Positions 9,119 through 17,041 of a stretch of 19,178 nucleotides of DNA are shown piece after piece; position 1 is the stretch's first letter; every line of letters begins with the position of its first letter. Where the stretch lies: assembly GCA_937860175.1 (NCBI GenBank), contig CALMBJ010000122.1, positions 1 through 19,178 on the forward strand, in the 5' to 3' direction. The notes under the pieces were generated by a model that had not been told where the DNA came from, did no database searches, and saw nothing but the letters and a program-made list of their open reading frames with translations. The position numbers were made by a program, and so were the translations under genes. This DNA comes from an uncultured Actinomycetes bacterium. GTDB taxonomy: Bacteria; Actinomycetota; Actinomycetes; Nanopelagicales; Nanopelagicaceae.

Positions 9119-12100
9119 TCACACTTCTTCTACGCTGCTTGGCTCAACTCGTGACAAGTTGATACCTAGCTCTTCGGCGGCACGGAACACTTCTTCATCT
9201 GTATCGCGCATTTCAATTGCGACACCTTCTGAAGAAAGTACTTCTACATTGAGACAGAGTGATTGCATTTCCTTGATAAGTACCTTGAATGATTCAGGGA
9301 TACCTGGCTCTGGAATGTTTTCACCCTTAACGATCGCTTCGTACACCTTTACGCGGCCGAGAACATCGTCAGACTTAATTGTTAGCAACTCTTGGAGTGT
9401 GTATGCAGCACCATAAGCTTCAAGTGCCCACACCTCCATCTCACCAAATCGCTGACCACCGAACTGCGCCTTACCACCGAGTGGTTGCTGCGTGATCATT
9501 GAGTATGGACCAGTTGAACGTGCGTGAATCTTGTCATCAACCAAGTGGTGAAGCTTCAAGATGTACATGTATCCAACTGAAATTGGTGTTGGGTATGGCT
9601 CACCGGAACGACCGTCAAATAGACGAGCCTTTCCGCTCTTACCAATAAGTTGATTTCCATCGCGGTTTGGAAGAGTTGCAGAGAGAAGACCAGAGATTTC
9701 ATCCTCAAGCGCACCATCGAAAACAGGAGTTGCGAACTTTGTTCCAGGCTCGCCCTTCTCTGCACCGATTGCACGCATGTGCTTCTGCCATGCCTCATCA
9801 ATACCTGAAAGATCCCAACCAGTCTTTGCGACCCAACCTAAGTGGAGTTCAAGAACCTGACCAACGTTCATACGACCAGGTACACCGAGTGGGTTTAGAA
9901 CAACATCAACTGGAGTTCCATCTTCAAGGAATGGCATATCTTCAACTGGAAGAATCTTTGAAATAACACCCTTGTTACCGTGGCGACCAGCAAGCTTGTC
10001 ACCATCTTGAATCTTGCGCTTCTGTGCAACATAAACGCGAACCAATTGGTTAACGCCAGCTGCAAGCTCGAAACCTTCTTCAGATTCAAAGATCTTTACG
10101 CCGATAACCTTTCCAGATTCACCGTGTGGAACCTTGAGAGATGTATCGCGAACTTCGCGAGCCTTCTCACCAAAGATTGCACGAAGCAAACGCTCTTCAG
10201 GTGTTAGTTCAGTTTCTCCCTTAGGAGTTACCTTTCCAACCAAGATATCGCCAGGAACTACATCTGCACCAACGCGGATGATTCCTCGCTCATCGAGATC
10301 TGCAAGAACTTCTTCAGAAACGTTAGGGATATCGCGAGTGATTTCTTCCGCACCAAGCTTGGTATCGCGAGCATCAACTTCATACTCCTCGATGTGGATT
10401 GATGTAAGAACATCATCCTGAACTAGGCGCTGAGAAAGGATGATCGCATCTTCGTAGTTGTGACCTTCCCATGACATAAATGCCACGAGTAGGTTCTTTC
10501 CGAGCGCCATTTCACCTTGATCGGTACAAGGACCGTCAGCGATAACTGAGCCAAGCTCTACGCGCTGACCTTCAGAAACAACAACCTTCTGGTTGTATGA
10601 AGTTCCCTGGTTTGAACGTGTGAACTTGTGTAGAGAATAAGTTTGGTAGGTCGAGTCATCTGCCATGACCTTAACTTCATCAGCAGAAACCTCAGTTACA
10701 ACACCAGCCTTAGTAGCAGTAACAACATCGCCTGCATCTACAGCTGCGCGGAACTCCATACCTGTACCAATTACTGGTGCTTCCGCACGCATCAAAGGAA
10801 CAGACTGGCGCATCATGTTAGAACCCATCAAGGCACGGTTTGCATCATCGTGCTCAAGGAATGGAATCATCGCTGTTGCAACAGACACCATCTGACGTGG
10901 AGAAACATCCATGTAATCAACTTCTTCACCTGGAATGTATTCAACTTCTCCACCGCGACGACGTACTAGTACGCGTGGTTCGGCGAAGTGATTGTCATCT
11001 GTAAGTGGAGCATTTGCCTGCGCGATGATGTGTTCATCTTCTTCATCAGCGGTTAGGTAATCCACCTGATCTGTTACGCGACCCTTAACAACCTTGCGGT
11101 AAGGGGTCTCAATAAATCCAAATGCGGTAACGCGACCATATGTTGCAAGTGATCCGATAAGACCGATGTTTGGTCCTTCAGGAGTTTCAATTGGGCACAT
11201 ACGTCCGTAGTGAGATGGGTGAACGTCACGAACTTCGAAACCTGCACGGTCACGTGAGAGACCACCAGGTCCAAGCGCTGAAAGACGACGCTTGTGTGTA
11301 AGTCCTGACAAAGGATTTGTCTGATCCATGAACTGTGACAACTGAGATGTTCCGAAGAACTCCTTGATTGACGCAACTACTGGACGGATGTTGATCAGAG
11401 TCTGAGGAGTAATCGCCTCAACATCTTGTGTCGTCATACGTTCGCGAACTACGCGCTCCATACGTGACAGACCGATGCGAACCTGATTCTGAATCAATTC
11501 ACCAACTGTACGTAGACGACGGTTACCGAAGTGATCGATATCGTCCTTCTCAACGCGGACTTCGCGGCCGTACTCCATCAAGAGATCGCCGCGGTGTAGC
11601 GCTACTAGGTAGCGCAGTGTTGCAACGATGTCAGAGATAGTAAGTAGTGATGATGAAAGCTCTAGATCAAGACCTAGCTTCTTATTCACCTTGAAGCGAC
11701 CGACCTTGGCCAAGTCATAACGCTTAGGGTTGAAGTAAAGGTTTTCGATCAAGTTTTGTGCAGCTTCCTTAGTTGGAGGCTCACCTGGACGAAGCTTGCG
11801 GTAGATATCTAGCAGCGCTTCATCTTGTGTCTTAACAGTGTCTTTTTCAAGAGTTGCGCGCATTGATTCAAACTCGCCGAACTCTTCAAGGATCTGCTCT
11901 TCAGTCCAACCAAGTGCCTTTAGGAACACAGTTACAGACTGCTTACGCTTACGGTCGATGCGAACACCAACAAGATCCTTCTTATCAACTTCAAACTCAA
12001 GCCATGCACCACGTGAAGGAATTACCTTTGAAGTGAATACATCCTTGTCGGAAGCCTTTTCAATTGTGCGCTCGAAGTACACACCAGGTGAACGAACCAA

Positions 12101-12574
12101 CTGAGATACAACGACGCGCTCGGTTCCGTTAATTACGAATGTTCCGCGAGCTGTCATAACTGGGAAGTCACCCATGAATACTGTCTGTGACTTGATTTCA
12201 CCAGTGATGTTGTTTGTGAACTCTGCTGTAACGAATAGTGGTTGTGCGTAAGTCATATCGCGCTCTTTGCACTCATCAATTGAGTACTTAGGCGGCTCGA
12301 AACGGTGATCGCGGAAAGAGAGAGACATAGTTCCCTGGAAATCTTCGATCGGAGAAATCTCTTCAAAGATTTCTTCAAGACCTGAAGTTGTAGGGATCTC
12401 TCCACGATTCATTGAATCGGTTGCTGCGATACGTGAACGCCATGCATCGTTACCTAATAGCCAGTCAACGCTTTCAACTTGCAGCGCTAATAGGTTAGGA
12501 ACTTCTAGGGGTTCGCGGATCTTGGCGAATGAGACTCGACGTGGTGCTACTGAGATTTTTTTAGACGCGGCCAA
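9119..12574 (-). CDS. rpoB: DNA-directed RNA polymerase subunit beta
   Basis: Catalytic-core subunit and target of rifampicin. I place the start at TTG (12572-12574), giving [11 protein letters not shown] and 1151 residues. AAAGGA lies about six bases upstream, and actinobacterial rpoB commonly starts with TTG followed by a short variable leader before [15 protein letters not shown] longer in-frame reading to 12610 adds [12 protein letters not shown], which has no homology and would run through the ribosome binding site. The rifampicin region reads [20 protein letters not shown], with D417, H427 and S432 (E. coli 516, 526, 531) intact, so the allele looks sensitive. The C-terminal half contains [17 protein letters not shown] and the conserved [20 protein letters not shown]. 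It is transcribed from its own promoter at about 12703-12732 and is followed by rpoC after 13 bases. Confidence 0.98.
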   Translation of the reverse strand: MAASKKISVAPRRVSFAKIREPLEVPNLLALQVESVDWLLGNDAWRSRIAATDSMNRGEIPTTSGLEEIFEEISPIEDFQGTMSLSFRDHRFEPPKYSIDECKERDMTYAQPLFVTAEFTNNITGEIKSQTVFMGDFPVMTARGTFVINGTERVVVSQLVRSPGVYFERTIEKASDKDVFTSKVIPSRGAWLEFEVDKKDLVGVRIDRKRKQSVTVFLKALGWTEEQILEEFGEFESMRATLEKDTVKTQDEALLDIYRKLRPGEPPTKEAAQNLIENLYFNPKRYDLAKVGRFKVNKKLGLDLELSSSLLTISDIVATLRYLVALHRGDLLMEYGREVRVEKDDIDHFGNRRLRTVGELIQNQVRIGLSRMERVVRERMTTQDVEAITPQTLINIRPVVASIKEFFGTSQLSQFMDQTNPLSGLTHKRRLSALGPGGLSRDRAGFEVRDVHPSHYGRMCPIETPEGPNIGLIGSLATYGRVTAFGFIETPYRKVVKGRVTDQVDYLTADEEDEHIIAQANAPLTDDNHFAEPRVLVRRRGGEVEYIPGEEVDYMDVSPRQMVSVATAMIPFLEHDDANRALMGSNMMRQSVPLMRAEAPVIGTGMEFRAAVDAGDVVTATKAGVVTEVSADEVKVMADDSTYQTYSLHKFTRSNQGTSYNQKVVVSEGQRVELGSVIADGPCTDQGEMALGKNLLVAFMSWEGHNYEDAIILSQRLVQDDVLTSIHIEEYEVDARDTKLGAEEITRDIPNVSEEVLADLDERGIIRVGADVVPGDILVGKVTPKGETELTPEERLLRAIFGEKAREVRDTSLKVPHGESGKVIGVKIFESEEGFELAAGVNQLVRVYVAQKRKIQDGDKLAGRHGNKGVISKILPVEDMPFLEDGTPVDVVLNPLGVPGRMNVGQVLELHLGWVAKTGWDLSGIDEAWQKHMRAIGAEKGEPGTKFATPVFDGALEDEISGLLSATLPNRDGNQLIGKSGKARLFDGRSGEPYPTPISVGYMYILKLHHLVDDKIHARSTGPYSMITQQPLGGKAQFGGQRFGEMEVWALEAYGAAYTLQELLTIKSDDVLGRVKVYEAIVKGENIPEPGIPESFKVLIKEMQSLCLNVEVLSSEGVAIEMRDTDEEVFRAAEELGINLSRVEPSSVEEV

Positions 12575-12702
12575 GAGATGTCCTTTCAGACAATATTCGG
12601 GAACACACAACTATTAGGTCTCAGCCGCTATATGCCCTGACCATAGAAATTTGTGCGAACGAGAAGGGTACCGAGTACACCCCCGACCTGTCCAACCGGC
12701 TG

Positions 12703-12732
12703 CTTATACCCCTAGGCAGAGGGGTTTGTCAG
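12703..12732 (-). promoter_or_regulatory. Candidate rpoBC promoter
   Basis: On the minus strand CTGACA (12727-12732) and TATAAG (12703-12708) are separated by 18 bases. Each matches five of six bases of the sigma-70/HrdB-type consensus. The predicted start lies near 12696, giving a 5' leader of about 120 bases before the rpoB TTG. The spacer contains a six-bp dyad (ACCCCT/AGGGGT, 12708-12725). With no U-run on the minus strand, it does not look like a terminator for the upstream SDR gene. Confidence 0.65.
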
Positions 12733-12761
12733 GAGATTGGCCAAAATTGTGGGCTGCTCGC

Positions 12762-13556
12762 CTACTTCTTCCAGGCCCAGATATCTTCCCCACGCACAAT
12801 CCGCTCAAACCCTCCATCTATATAGATGGTCTGCCCAGTGACATGGGTGTTTTGGATCCCGGTCAGCCAGATGAGTAGCGCGGCCACCGTTTCTGGCTCC
12901 ATAAATCCATTGAGCGGCATCGGCACCAACTTAGCCAAACCTTCTCGCTCTTCCGGGGTTTTAATCAGCTGATCGACCATAGGTGTTTCAACGATCGCAG
13001 GACCAACAGCGTTGATTGGGATTCCAGCCGCTGCCCACTGTGGCTTTAGGCATTGTTGGCGGATCCATCGACTTATGGCGCGCTTTGTTGATGCGTAAAT
13101 CAATTGCTCGCCACCAGCTGCTGCATCAACTAGAGATTGTGCAATGGCAACCGCCTTAGCCTCATCATTGGCACACATAGCATCGACTAATTCAGTGCTG
13201 TTCGGCATGATCGAAGCGACTGAACTTGTAATAACAACTCGTGGAGTTTTTGATTTAGTGAGCGTTGGAAGTATTTCATTGAGAAACTCAGTTACGCCAA
13301 AGTAATTGACCGAGACAGTTTTTGCAGTTGGATGAGCCAAACCTGCACATGCGATAACTGCATCAATGGAGTTCTTAGAAATTTCAATTGTCTTCTTGGC
13401 TGCATCAATTCGACCCTGAGGCGTACTCAAGTCAGCGATTACATCTGCATTGTGTATATCTATGCCGATTACCTTTTGACCAAGACTCTTTAACTTGTCA
13501 GCGGTTGCTTGACCAATTCCTGATGCAGAACCTGTAATTACATAAGTACGTGACAT
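12762..13556 (-). CDS. Short-chain dehydrogenase/reductase, 3-alpha-hydroxysteroid dehydrogenase/carbonyl reductase-like
   Basis: An NAD(P)-dependent oxidoreductase of 264 residues with a Rossmann fold. The nucleotide-binding TGSASGIG is at 8-15, CAG at 70-72, the catalytic serine in SSVAS (111-115), and the YASTK motif gives Y154 and K158. Aspartate 33 after the second strand (GIDIH) favours NAD(H) over NADP(H). The segments GIDIHNADVIADLST and VSVNYFGVTE closely resemble Comamonas 3-alpha-HSD/carbonyl reductase as I remember it, which suggests a hydroxysteroid or carbonyl substrate. The true substrate is unknown. It has its own promoter and two operator-like repeats upstream, and it stands between rplL and rpoB, which are adjacent in many bacteria. 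AGGAG precedes the ATG by about 11 bases. Confidence 0.92.
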   Translation of the reverse strand: MSRTYVITGSASGIGQATADKLKSLGQKVIGIDIHNADVIADLSTPQGRIDAAKKTIEISKNSIDAVIACAGLAHPTAKTVSVNYFGVTEFLNEILPTLTKSKTPRVVITSSVASIMPNSTELVDAMCANDEAKAVAIAQSLVDAAAGGEQLIYASTKRAISRWIRQQCLKPQWAAAGIPINAVGPAIVETPMVDQLIKTPEEREGLAKLVPMPLNGFMEPETVAALLIWLTGIQNTHVTGQTIYIDGGFERIVRGEDIWAWKK

Positions 13557-13572
13557 TGTCTTCTCTTCTCCT

Positions 13573-13588
13573 GTAGATCACTATCTAC
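13573..13588. promoter_or_regulatory. Perfect inverted repeat at the SDR transcription start (operator candidate)
   Basis: GTAGAT-CACT-ATCTAC, six-base arms around a four-base spacer. It lies just downstream of the predicted -10 element and just upstream of the SDR ribosome binding site, at about the transcription start. It could bind a repressor as DNA or form a small hairpin in the mRNA leader. Confidence 0.5.
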
Positions 13589-13595
13589 ATCATTC

Positions 13596-13624
13596 ACTGT
13601 ACGGGTTAAACAGTACTTTGTTAA
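13596..13624 (-). promoter_or_regulatory. Candidate promoter of the SDR gene
   Basis: On the minus strand TTAACA (13619-13624, five of six matches to TTGACA) and TACAGT (13596-13601, fitting the actinobacterial TANNNT -10) are spaced 17 bases apart. The expected start is close to 13589, about 33 bases before the SDR ATG. Confidence 0.55.
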
Positions 13625-13628
13625 GTAC
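13613..13628. promoter_or_regulatory. Perfect inverted repeat over the SDR -35 element (operator candidate)
   Basis: GTACTT-TGTT-AAGTAC has the same 6-4-6 geometry as the repeat at 13573-13588, with centres exactly 40 bases apart. It covers the predicted -35 hexamer. Both repeats share half-site bases GTA..T. Confidence 0.5.
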
Positions 13629-13651
13629 AAAATTGAATGCTGGGTCTCATG

Positions 13652-13688
13652 AAAAAACCCCGCTTGGCGTTATGCCAAACGGGGTTTT
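13652..13688 (-). terminator. Rho-independent terminator after rplL
   Basis: On the minus strand AAAACCCCG and CGGGGTTTT arms enclose an inner TTGGC/GCCAA stem with one mismatch and a five-base loop, followed by a run of T. It lies 15 bases after the rplL stop and separates rplJL from the SDR gene. Confidence 0.93.
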
Positions 13689-13702
13689 AACTAAGTAATA
13701 AA

Positions 13703-14089
13703 TTACTTGATTGTGACTGTTGCGCCAGCTGCCTCTAGTGCTGCCTTTGCCTTGTCTGCGGTCTCCTTGCTTGCCTTCTCTAGAAGGGTTGCTGGAGTTG
13801 CATCTACGAGGTCCTTTGCCTCCTTCAAGCCGAGGCTTGAGTTCAGTCCACGAACTTCCTTGATCACTGCAATCTTCTGTGATCCTGCGTTTTCCAAGAT
13901 AACTGTGAACTCATCTTGTCCAGCATCTGCTGCGCCACCTGCTGCTGCGCCACCTGCTGCTGCAACCGCTACTGGAGCTGCTGCTGTTACATCGAATTCA
14001 GTTTCGAATGACTTAACGAACTCTGAGAGCTCGACCAATGTCATATCTTTGAACTGACCCAATAGATCTTCTGTGCTGAGCTTTGCCAT
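13703..14089 (-). CDS. rplL: 50S ribosomal protein L7/L12 (bL12)
   Basis: The multicopy stalk protein that recruits translation GTPases. It has 128 residues: the N-terminal dimerisation domain (about 1-35), an Ala/Gly hinge (about 36-58), and the C-terminal factor-binding domain containing [21 protein letters not shown] and [14 protein letters not shown]. The hinge includes an exact 15-bp tandem duplication. The ATG at 14087-14089 lies five bases after the rplJ stop, and its ribosome binding site (AAGGAA) is inside the last rplJ codons, so translation is probably coupled. A terminator follows directly. Confidence 0.99.
   Translation of the reverse strand: MAKLSTEDLLGQFKDMTLVELSEFVKSFETEFDVTAAAPVAVAAAGGAAAGGAADAGQDEFTVILENAGSQKIAVIKEVRGLNSSLGLKEAKDLVDATPATLLEKASKETADKAKAALEAAGATVTIK
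13931..13960 (-). repeat. 15-bp perfect tandem duplication in the rplL hinge
   Basis: The plus-strand unit TGCGCCACCTGCTGC occurs at 13931-13945 and again at 13946-13960. It is in frame and encodes the repeated Gly-Gly-Ala-Ala-type sequence of the flexible hinge, so it changes only hinge length. Confidence 0.95.
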
Positions 14090-14094
14090 ATTCG

Positions 14095-14754
14095 TTATTC
14101 CTTCTCTTCTGTTTCTGTGGATGCTTCAGTTGCTTCTGCTGCTGGAACTTCAGCAACTTCAGCCACAACTTCTGGTGTTGTTTCTTCTGTTACTACGACC
14201 GCGTCTGCAGTCGCAGCTTGGGCTGGAACCTCTGCCACAGCATCATTTGCTGCTGGCTCGGTCACACCCTGCTCTGCTTCAAGCTTGATGCGAAGTGCGT
14301 CAAATACGCGCGCTGCCTTAGCAAGCGATCCCTTCATTGCACCAGCAAGCTTTGCCAATAGAACCTCACGAGACTCGAGGTTAGCGAGCTGCATGATCTC
14401 TTCCTTGGTTACAGCCTTGCCTTCGTAGATTCCACCCTTAATAACTAGGAATGGATTCTCCTTTGCAAAATCACGGAGGCTCTTTGCTGCATCAATTGGA
14501 TCACCCTTGATGAATGCAACAGCTGATGGACCGACTAGAAGATCATCTGCGATCTCTACTCCGGCATCCTTTGCTGCAATCTTTGTAAGGGTGTTCTTCA
14601 CTACTGAGTACTTGGTTGTTGAACCAAGTGCACGGCGAAGTTCCTTCATTGATGTAACAGAAAGACCACGATATTCAGTTAGCACTGTTGCATTAGCTGT
14701 ACGGAAATCCTCCGCAAGTTCAGCAACCGCTGATGTCTTATCTGGGCGAGCCAT
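14095..14754 (-). CDS. rplJ: 50S ribosomal protein L10 (uL10) with long acidic tail
   Basis: L10 anchors L7/L12 dimers to the 23S GTPase-associated region. From the ATG at 14752-14754, preceded by AAAGGTG, the protein has 219 residues starting [17 protein letters not shown]. The conserved EYRGLSV (27-33), [10 protein letters not shown] (51-60) and GPSAVAF are present, then the long C-terminal helix that binds L7/L12 (about 133-163). Residues 164-219 form an Ala/Glu/Val/Thr-rich tail with its only basic residue at 218. Typical L10 proteins have 165-180 residues. A longer in-frame reading to 14838 runs through the attenuator hairpin and is not credible. The gene is followed by rplL after five bases. 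Confidence 0.97.
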   Translation of the reverse strand: MARPDKTSAVAELAEDFRTANATVLTEYRGLSVTSMKELRRALGSTTKYSVVKNTLTKIAAKDAGVEIADDLLVGPSAVAFIKGDPIDAAKSLRDFAKENPFLVIKGGIYEGKAVTKEEIMQLANLESREVLLAKLAGAMKGSLAKAARVFDALRIKLEAEQGVTEPAANDAVAEVPAQAATADAVVVTEETTPEVVAEVAEVPAAEATEASTETEEKE

Positions 14755-14794
14755 TCGGTTCACCTTTCCTGTTTCATTGGTGACCGTAGGAAAT

Positions 14795-14826
14795 AAAAAA
14801 ATCCGTAACGCGTAAGCGCCACGGAT
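14795..14826 (-). terminator. Attenuator hairpin in the rplJ leader
   Basis: On the minus strand an 11-bp stem (AUCCGUGGCGC with GCGUUACGGAU, including two G-U pairs) has the loop UUAC and is followed by seven U. It occupies 14801-14826, with the U-run to about 14795, about 40 bases upstream of the rplJ ATG and downstream of the promoter. It is therefore an intrinsic terminator inside the leader. Confidence 0.85.
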
Positions 14827-14911
14827 TAACATGAACACCTACGCGGGCTGAGATTTCCTCATTTATTTAGATCTTCCTTGCGGTTGATCTAGACCTGCGG
14901 TCTTTGGTTAT
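14827..14911 (-). ncRNA. L10 ribosomal protein leader (autoregulatory mRNA structure)
   Basis: The leader of rplJ contains three local helices on the minus strand: AGACC-GCA-GGUCU (14891-14903), AGAUC...GAUCU with inner CC-GCAA-GG (14869-14890), and GAG-GAAAU-CUC (14850-14860). These are followed by CCCGCGUAGGUGUUC. Order, sequence flavour and position fit the known L10 leader family, in which the L10-L12 complex binds its own mRNA. The segment CGCGUAGG (14838-14845) can pair with CUUACGCG in the attenuator (14809-14816), a possible antiterminator. The assignment comes from position and remembered family sequence; no covariance search was run. Confidence 0.75.
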
Positions 14912-14917
14912 GGCGTA

Positions 14918-14947
14918 AGGCTACGGCCGGGCGGCCTTTAGGGTCAA
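14918..14947 (-). promoter_or_regulatory. Candidate rplJ-rplL promoter
   Basis: On the minus strand TTGACC (14942-14947, five of six matches) and TAGCCT (14918-14923, TANNNT type) are 18 bases apart. The pair sits between the rplA terminator and the L10 leader, which makes rplJL a separate transcription unit starting near 14911. Confidence 0.6.
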
Positions 14948-14967
14948 ATTGAGCGTGGGCGGGCATG

Positions 14968-14998
14968 AAAAAGGGCCCCGGCGCAATGCCGAGGCCCC
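14968..14998 (-). terminator. Rho-independent terminator after rplA
   Basis: On the minus strand GGGCCUCGGC and GCCGGGGCCC pair over ten bases with one G-U, around a five-base loop, followed by UUUUU. It lies 16 bases after the rplA stop and ends the secE-nusG-rplK-rplA unit. Confidence 0.93.
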
Positions 14999-15013
14999 TC
15001 TCAATAACTCTGC

Positions 15014-15718
15014 TTAGTTAGCTGATGGTTCGCGAACTAGGTTTGGATCAACCTGGATTCCAGGTCCCATAGTTGTTGAAACTACAGCCTTTTGTACATA
15101 GCGACCCTTTGAAGAGTTTGGCTTTGCACGAAGTACTTCATCCATCGCAGCAGCGTAGTTCTCTGCAAGCTGCTCAGCTGTAAATGAAACCTTGCCGATT
15201 AGGAAGTGGAGGTTTGAGTTCTTATCAACACGGAACTCAATCTTTCCGCCCTTGATATCTTCAACAGCCTTAGCAACATCTGTCGTTACTGTTCCTGTCT
15301 TTGGGTTTGGCATCAAACCACGAGGTCCTAGAACCTTACCGAGGCGACCGACCTTACCCATTAGATCTGGTGTTGAAACAACTGCATCGTAATCAAGACG
15401 TCCCTTTGAAACTTCTTCAATCAGTTCATCTCCACCGACGATGTCTGCACCAGCAGCGCGAGCTGCATCTGCATTTGCACCATTCGCGAAAACCAAAACG
15501 CGAGCGGTCTTACCTGTTCCGTGTGGAAGGTTAACTGTTGAGCGGATCGCTTGATCTGCCTTCTTTGGGTCAACGCCAAGTACCAAAGCAACTTCTACAG
15601 ATGCGTTGTACTTAACTGTTGATGTCTCCTTGGCGAGTGTTACCGCCTCTAGTGGTGTGTAAAGGTGATCCTTCTTTACCTTTTCAGCTGCCGCTAAGTA
15701 GTTCTTTGAGCGCTTCAT
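15014..15718 (-). CDS. rplA: 50S ribosomal protein L1 (uL1)
   Basis: L1 forms the mobile stalk that helps deacylated tRNA leave the E site, and it is a known translational autorepressor. The 234 residues match the family. Conserved stretches include [25 protein letters not shown], the signature [20 protein letters not shown] with TGTVT, and [15 protein letters not shown]. The ATG at 15716-15718 follows GAGGAU. The 89-base gap to rplK holds a structure resembling the 23S L1-binding site, which suggests the point at which L1 represses its own synthesis. Confidence 0.99.
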   Translation of the reverse strand: MKRSKNYLAAAEKVKKDHLYTPLEAVTLAKETSTVKYNASVEVALVLGVDPKKADQAIRSTVNLPHGTGKTARVLVFANGANADAARAAGADIVGGDELIEEVSKGRLDYDAVVSTPDLMGKVGRLGKVLGPRGLMPNPKTGTVTTDVAKAVEDIKGGKIEFRVDKNSNLHFLIGKVSFTAEQLAENYAAAMDEVLRAKPNSSKGRYVQKAVVSTTMGPGIQVDPNLVREPSAN

Positions 15719-15740
15719 TTCATCCTCGTTTTCATAAGGT

Positions 15741-15772
15741 TGTGGTTAGCGGACCAGCGAGGTCCTCCCACA
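15741..15772 (-). promoter_or_regulatory. L1-binding-site mimic upstream of rplA
   Basis: Read on the minus strand: UGUGG, GA, GGACC, loop UCGCU, GGUCC, GCUAA, CCACA. The outer stem UGUGG/CCACA (15768-15772 with 15741-15745) and inner stem GGACC/GGUCC (15761-15765 with 15751-15755) are separated by an asymmetric GA/GCUAA internal loop. In 23S rRNA the L1 site has the same layout: GGUGG, then GAGGCU, an inner helix, an asymmetric loop and CCACC. The shared GUGGGAGG string makes rRNA mimicry likely. It lies about 22 bases upstream of the rplA start codon. Confidence 0.65.
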
Positions 15773-15797
15773 TCTCTTCACCAATTTGGTGATGAGA
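15773..15797 (-). promoter_or_regulatory. Second hairpin in the rplK-rplA gap
   Basis: On the minus strand UCUC-A-UCACCA-AAU-UGGUGA-A-GAGA forms a 6-bp plus 4-bp stem with one A-A mismatch, directly adjacent to the L1 site mimic. There is no U-run, so it is not a terminator. It may shape the L1 site or protect processed mRNA ends. Confidence 0.5.
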
Positions 15798-15807
15798 AAT
15801 TTGTTAA

Positions 15808-16239
15808 CTAGCCGTTTACTGTGATTCCCATTGAGCGAGCTGTACCCGCAATGATCTTCGCAGCTTGATCAATGTCATTTGCATTGAGGTCAGCCATCTT
15901 TGTTGTTGCGATCTCCTTGACCTGAGCCATGGTGATGTTTGCAACCTTTGTCTTGTGAGGAACAGCTGATCCCTTTTCAACGCCAGCAGCCTTCAAGATC
16001 AAACGTGATGCAGGAGGTGTCTTGGTGATGAATGTGAATGAGCGATCTTCGTAAACAGTGATCTCAACTGGAATGATCTGGCCCTTTTGTGATGCTGTTG
16101 CATCGTTGTATGCCTTCACGAACTCCATGATGTTGACACCATGCTGACCTAGCGCAGGACCTACTGGTGGTGCAGGTGTTGCTGCTCCAGCCTGAATCTG
16201 CAACTTGATAAAGCCGCTTACCTTCTTCTTTGGTGCCAT
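15808..16239 (-). CDS. rplK: 50S ribosomal protein L11 (uL11)
   Basis: L11 binds the GTPase-associated centre of 23S rRNA and contributes to thiostrepton sensitivity and stringent-factor activation. The protein has 143 residues, the standard length. The N-terminal domain includes the proline-rich [21 protein letters not shown] segment starting near residue 20, where thiostrepton-resistance changes occur; the prolines are intact. The C-terminal rRNA-binding domain ends [14 protein letters not shown]. The ATG is preceded by AAGAGGAAAAG. The gap to nusG is 37 bases, and rplA follows after 89 structured bases. Confidence 0.99.
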   Translation of the reverse strand: MAPKKKVSGFIKLQIQAGAATPAPPVGPALGQHGVNIMEFVKAYNDATASQKGQIIPVEITVYEDRSFTFITKTPPASRLILKAAGVEKGSAVPHKTKVANITMAQVKEIATTKMADLNANDIDQAAKIIAGTARSMGITVNG

Positions 16240-16276
16240 TTCTTTTCCTCTTTTTCTTGGTTTTGTTCTAAAAAAA

Positions 16277-17032
16277 TTAGATCTTCTGTACTTGTCCGAA
16301 TGAAAGCTCTACTGGTGTTTCACGTCCGAAGATGGAAACTAGAACCTTAAGCTTTGCCTGCTCTGGCATGATCTCTGAGATCGATGCTGGAAGGGTTGCA
16401 AAAGGACCATCCATAACAGTTACTGACTCGCCAACTTCGAAGTCAACAACACGGATCGCTTCCTTATCTGACTTCTTCACAGGACGTGGAGCCAGAATCT
16501 TTTCTACTTCATCCATGCTTAGTGGTGAAGGGTGGTGAGCATTTCCGACGAAGCCTGTAACACCTGGAGTGTTACGAACTGCAGACCATGACTCATCAGT
16601 TAAATCCATGCGAACTAGAACATAGCCTGGGTAGATGTTGCGCTTAACCATCTTGAACTGACCGTTCTTAAGCTCCTTCACCTCTTCTTCAGGAACTTCA
16701 ATCTGGAAGATGTAATCCTCCATATTTAATGAAGCGATACGGTTCTGAAGGTTTGCTTTTACCTTCTTCTCGTAACCTGCATAAGAGTGGACTACATACC
16801 AATCGCCAAGTGCGGTGCGCAGCGTGCGACGGAACTCTGCATTTGGATCATTCTCATCTGATTCGATGTCGCCATCTTCATCTGATGCGAGCGCAAGCTC
16901 TGGCTCAGTTGAAGCAACAGGTGCTTCAACGATCTCTTCAACTGCTGGAGTTGAAATCTCTGTTGCATTGGCAGCAAGCGCTGCTTCAAATGCGTCTGGT
17001 TGCTGTGTTTCCTTCATTTGCTCTTCAGTCAT
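16277..17032 (-). CDS. nusG: Transcription elongation/termination factor NusG
   Basis: NusG binds the RNA polymerase clamp and couples it to Rho or S10. The protein has 251 residues. An acidic, low-complexity extension (about 1-66, [14 protein letters not shown] at 51-64) is common in actinobacteria. The NGN domain starts at [16 protein letters not shown] (77-92) and includes [16 protein letters not shown] and [12 protein letters not shown]. The C-terminal KOW domain (about 196-251) carries [17 protein letters not shown] and [13 protein letters not shown]. The ATG at 17030-17032 has AAGGCAAG upstream and lies nine bases after secE. An ATG five codons later is an alternative. Confidence 0.98.
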   Translation of the reverse strand: MTEEQMKETQQPDAFEAALAANATEISTPAVEEIVEAPVASTEPELALASDEDGDIESDENDPNAEFRRTLRTALGDWYVVHSYAGYEKKVKANLQNRIASLNMEDYIFQIEVPEEEVKELKNGQFKMVKRNIYPGYVLVRMDLTDESWSAVRNTPGVTGFVGNAHHPSPLSMDEVEKILAPRPVKKSDKEAIRVVDFEVGESVTVMDGPFATLPASISEIMPEQAKLKVLVSIFGRETPVELSFGQVQKI

Positions 17033-17041
17033 TGTCTTGCC

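Noticed and set aside
11318..11320. Threonine at RpoB residue 419 (E. coli N518) inside the rifampicin region
   Set aside because: Thr at this site is normal in other wild-type bacteria such as Bacillus (MDQTNP). The main resistance sites D516, H526 and S531 are intact, so it is not evidence of resistance.
12622..12702. Long-range CAGCCG/CGGCTG pairing enclosing the rpoBC leader
   Set aside because: The upstream arm (12697-12702) lies at or before the predicted transcription start, so it is probably not in the RNA.
13707..14057. Open frame antisense to rplL, and many similar antisense frames over rpoB, rpoC and fusA
   Set aside because: These are shadows created by codon bias in highly expressed genes. 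The translations are low complexity, lack homology and have no ribosome binding sites.
14755..14838. Longer N-terminus for L10
   Set aside because: It reads through the attenuator hairpin and its U-run and has no homology. The ATG at 14754 has a good ribosome binding site.
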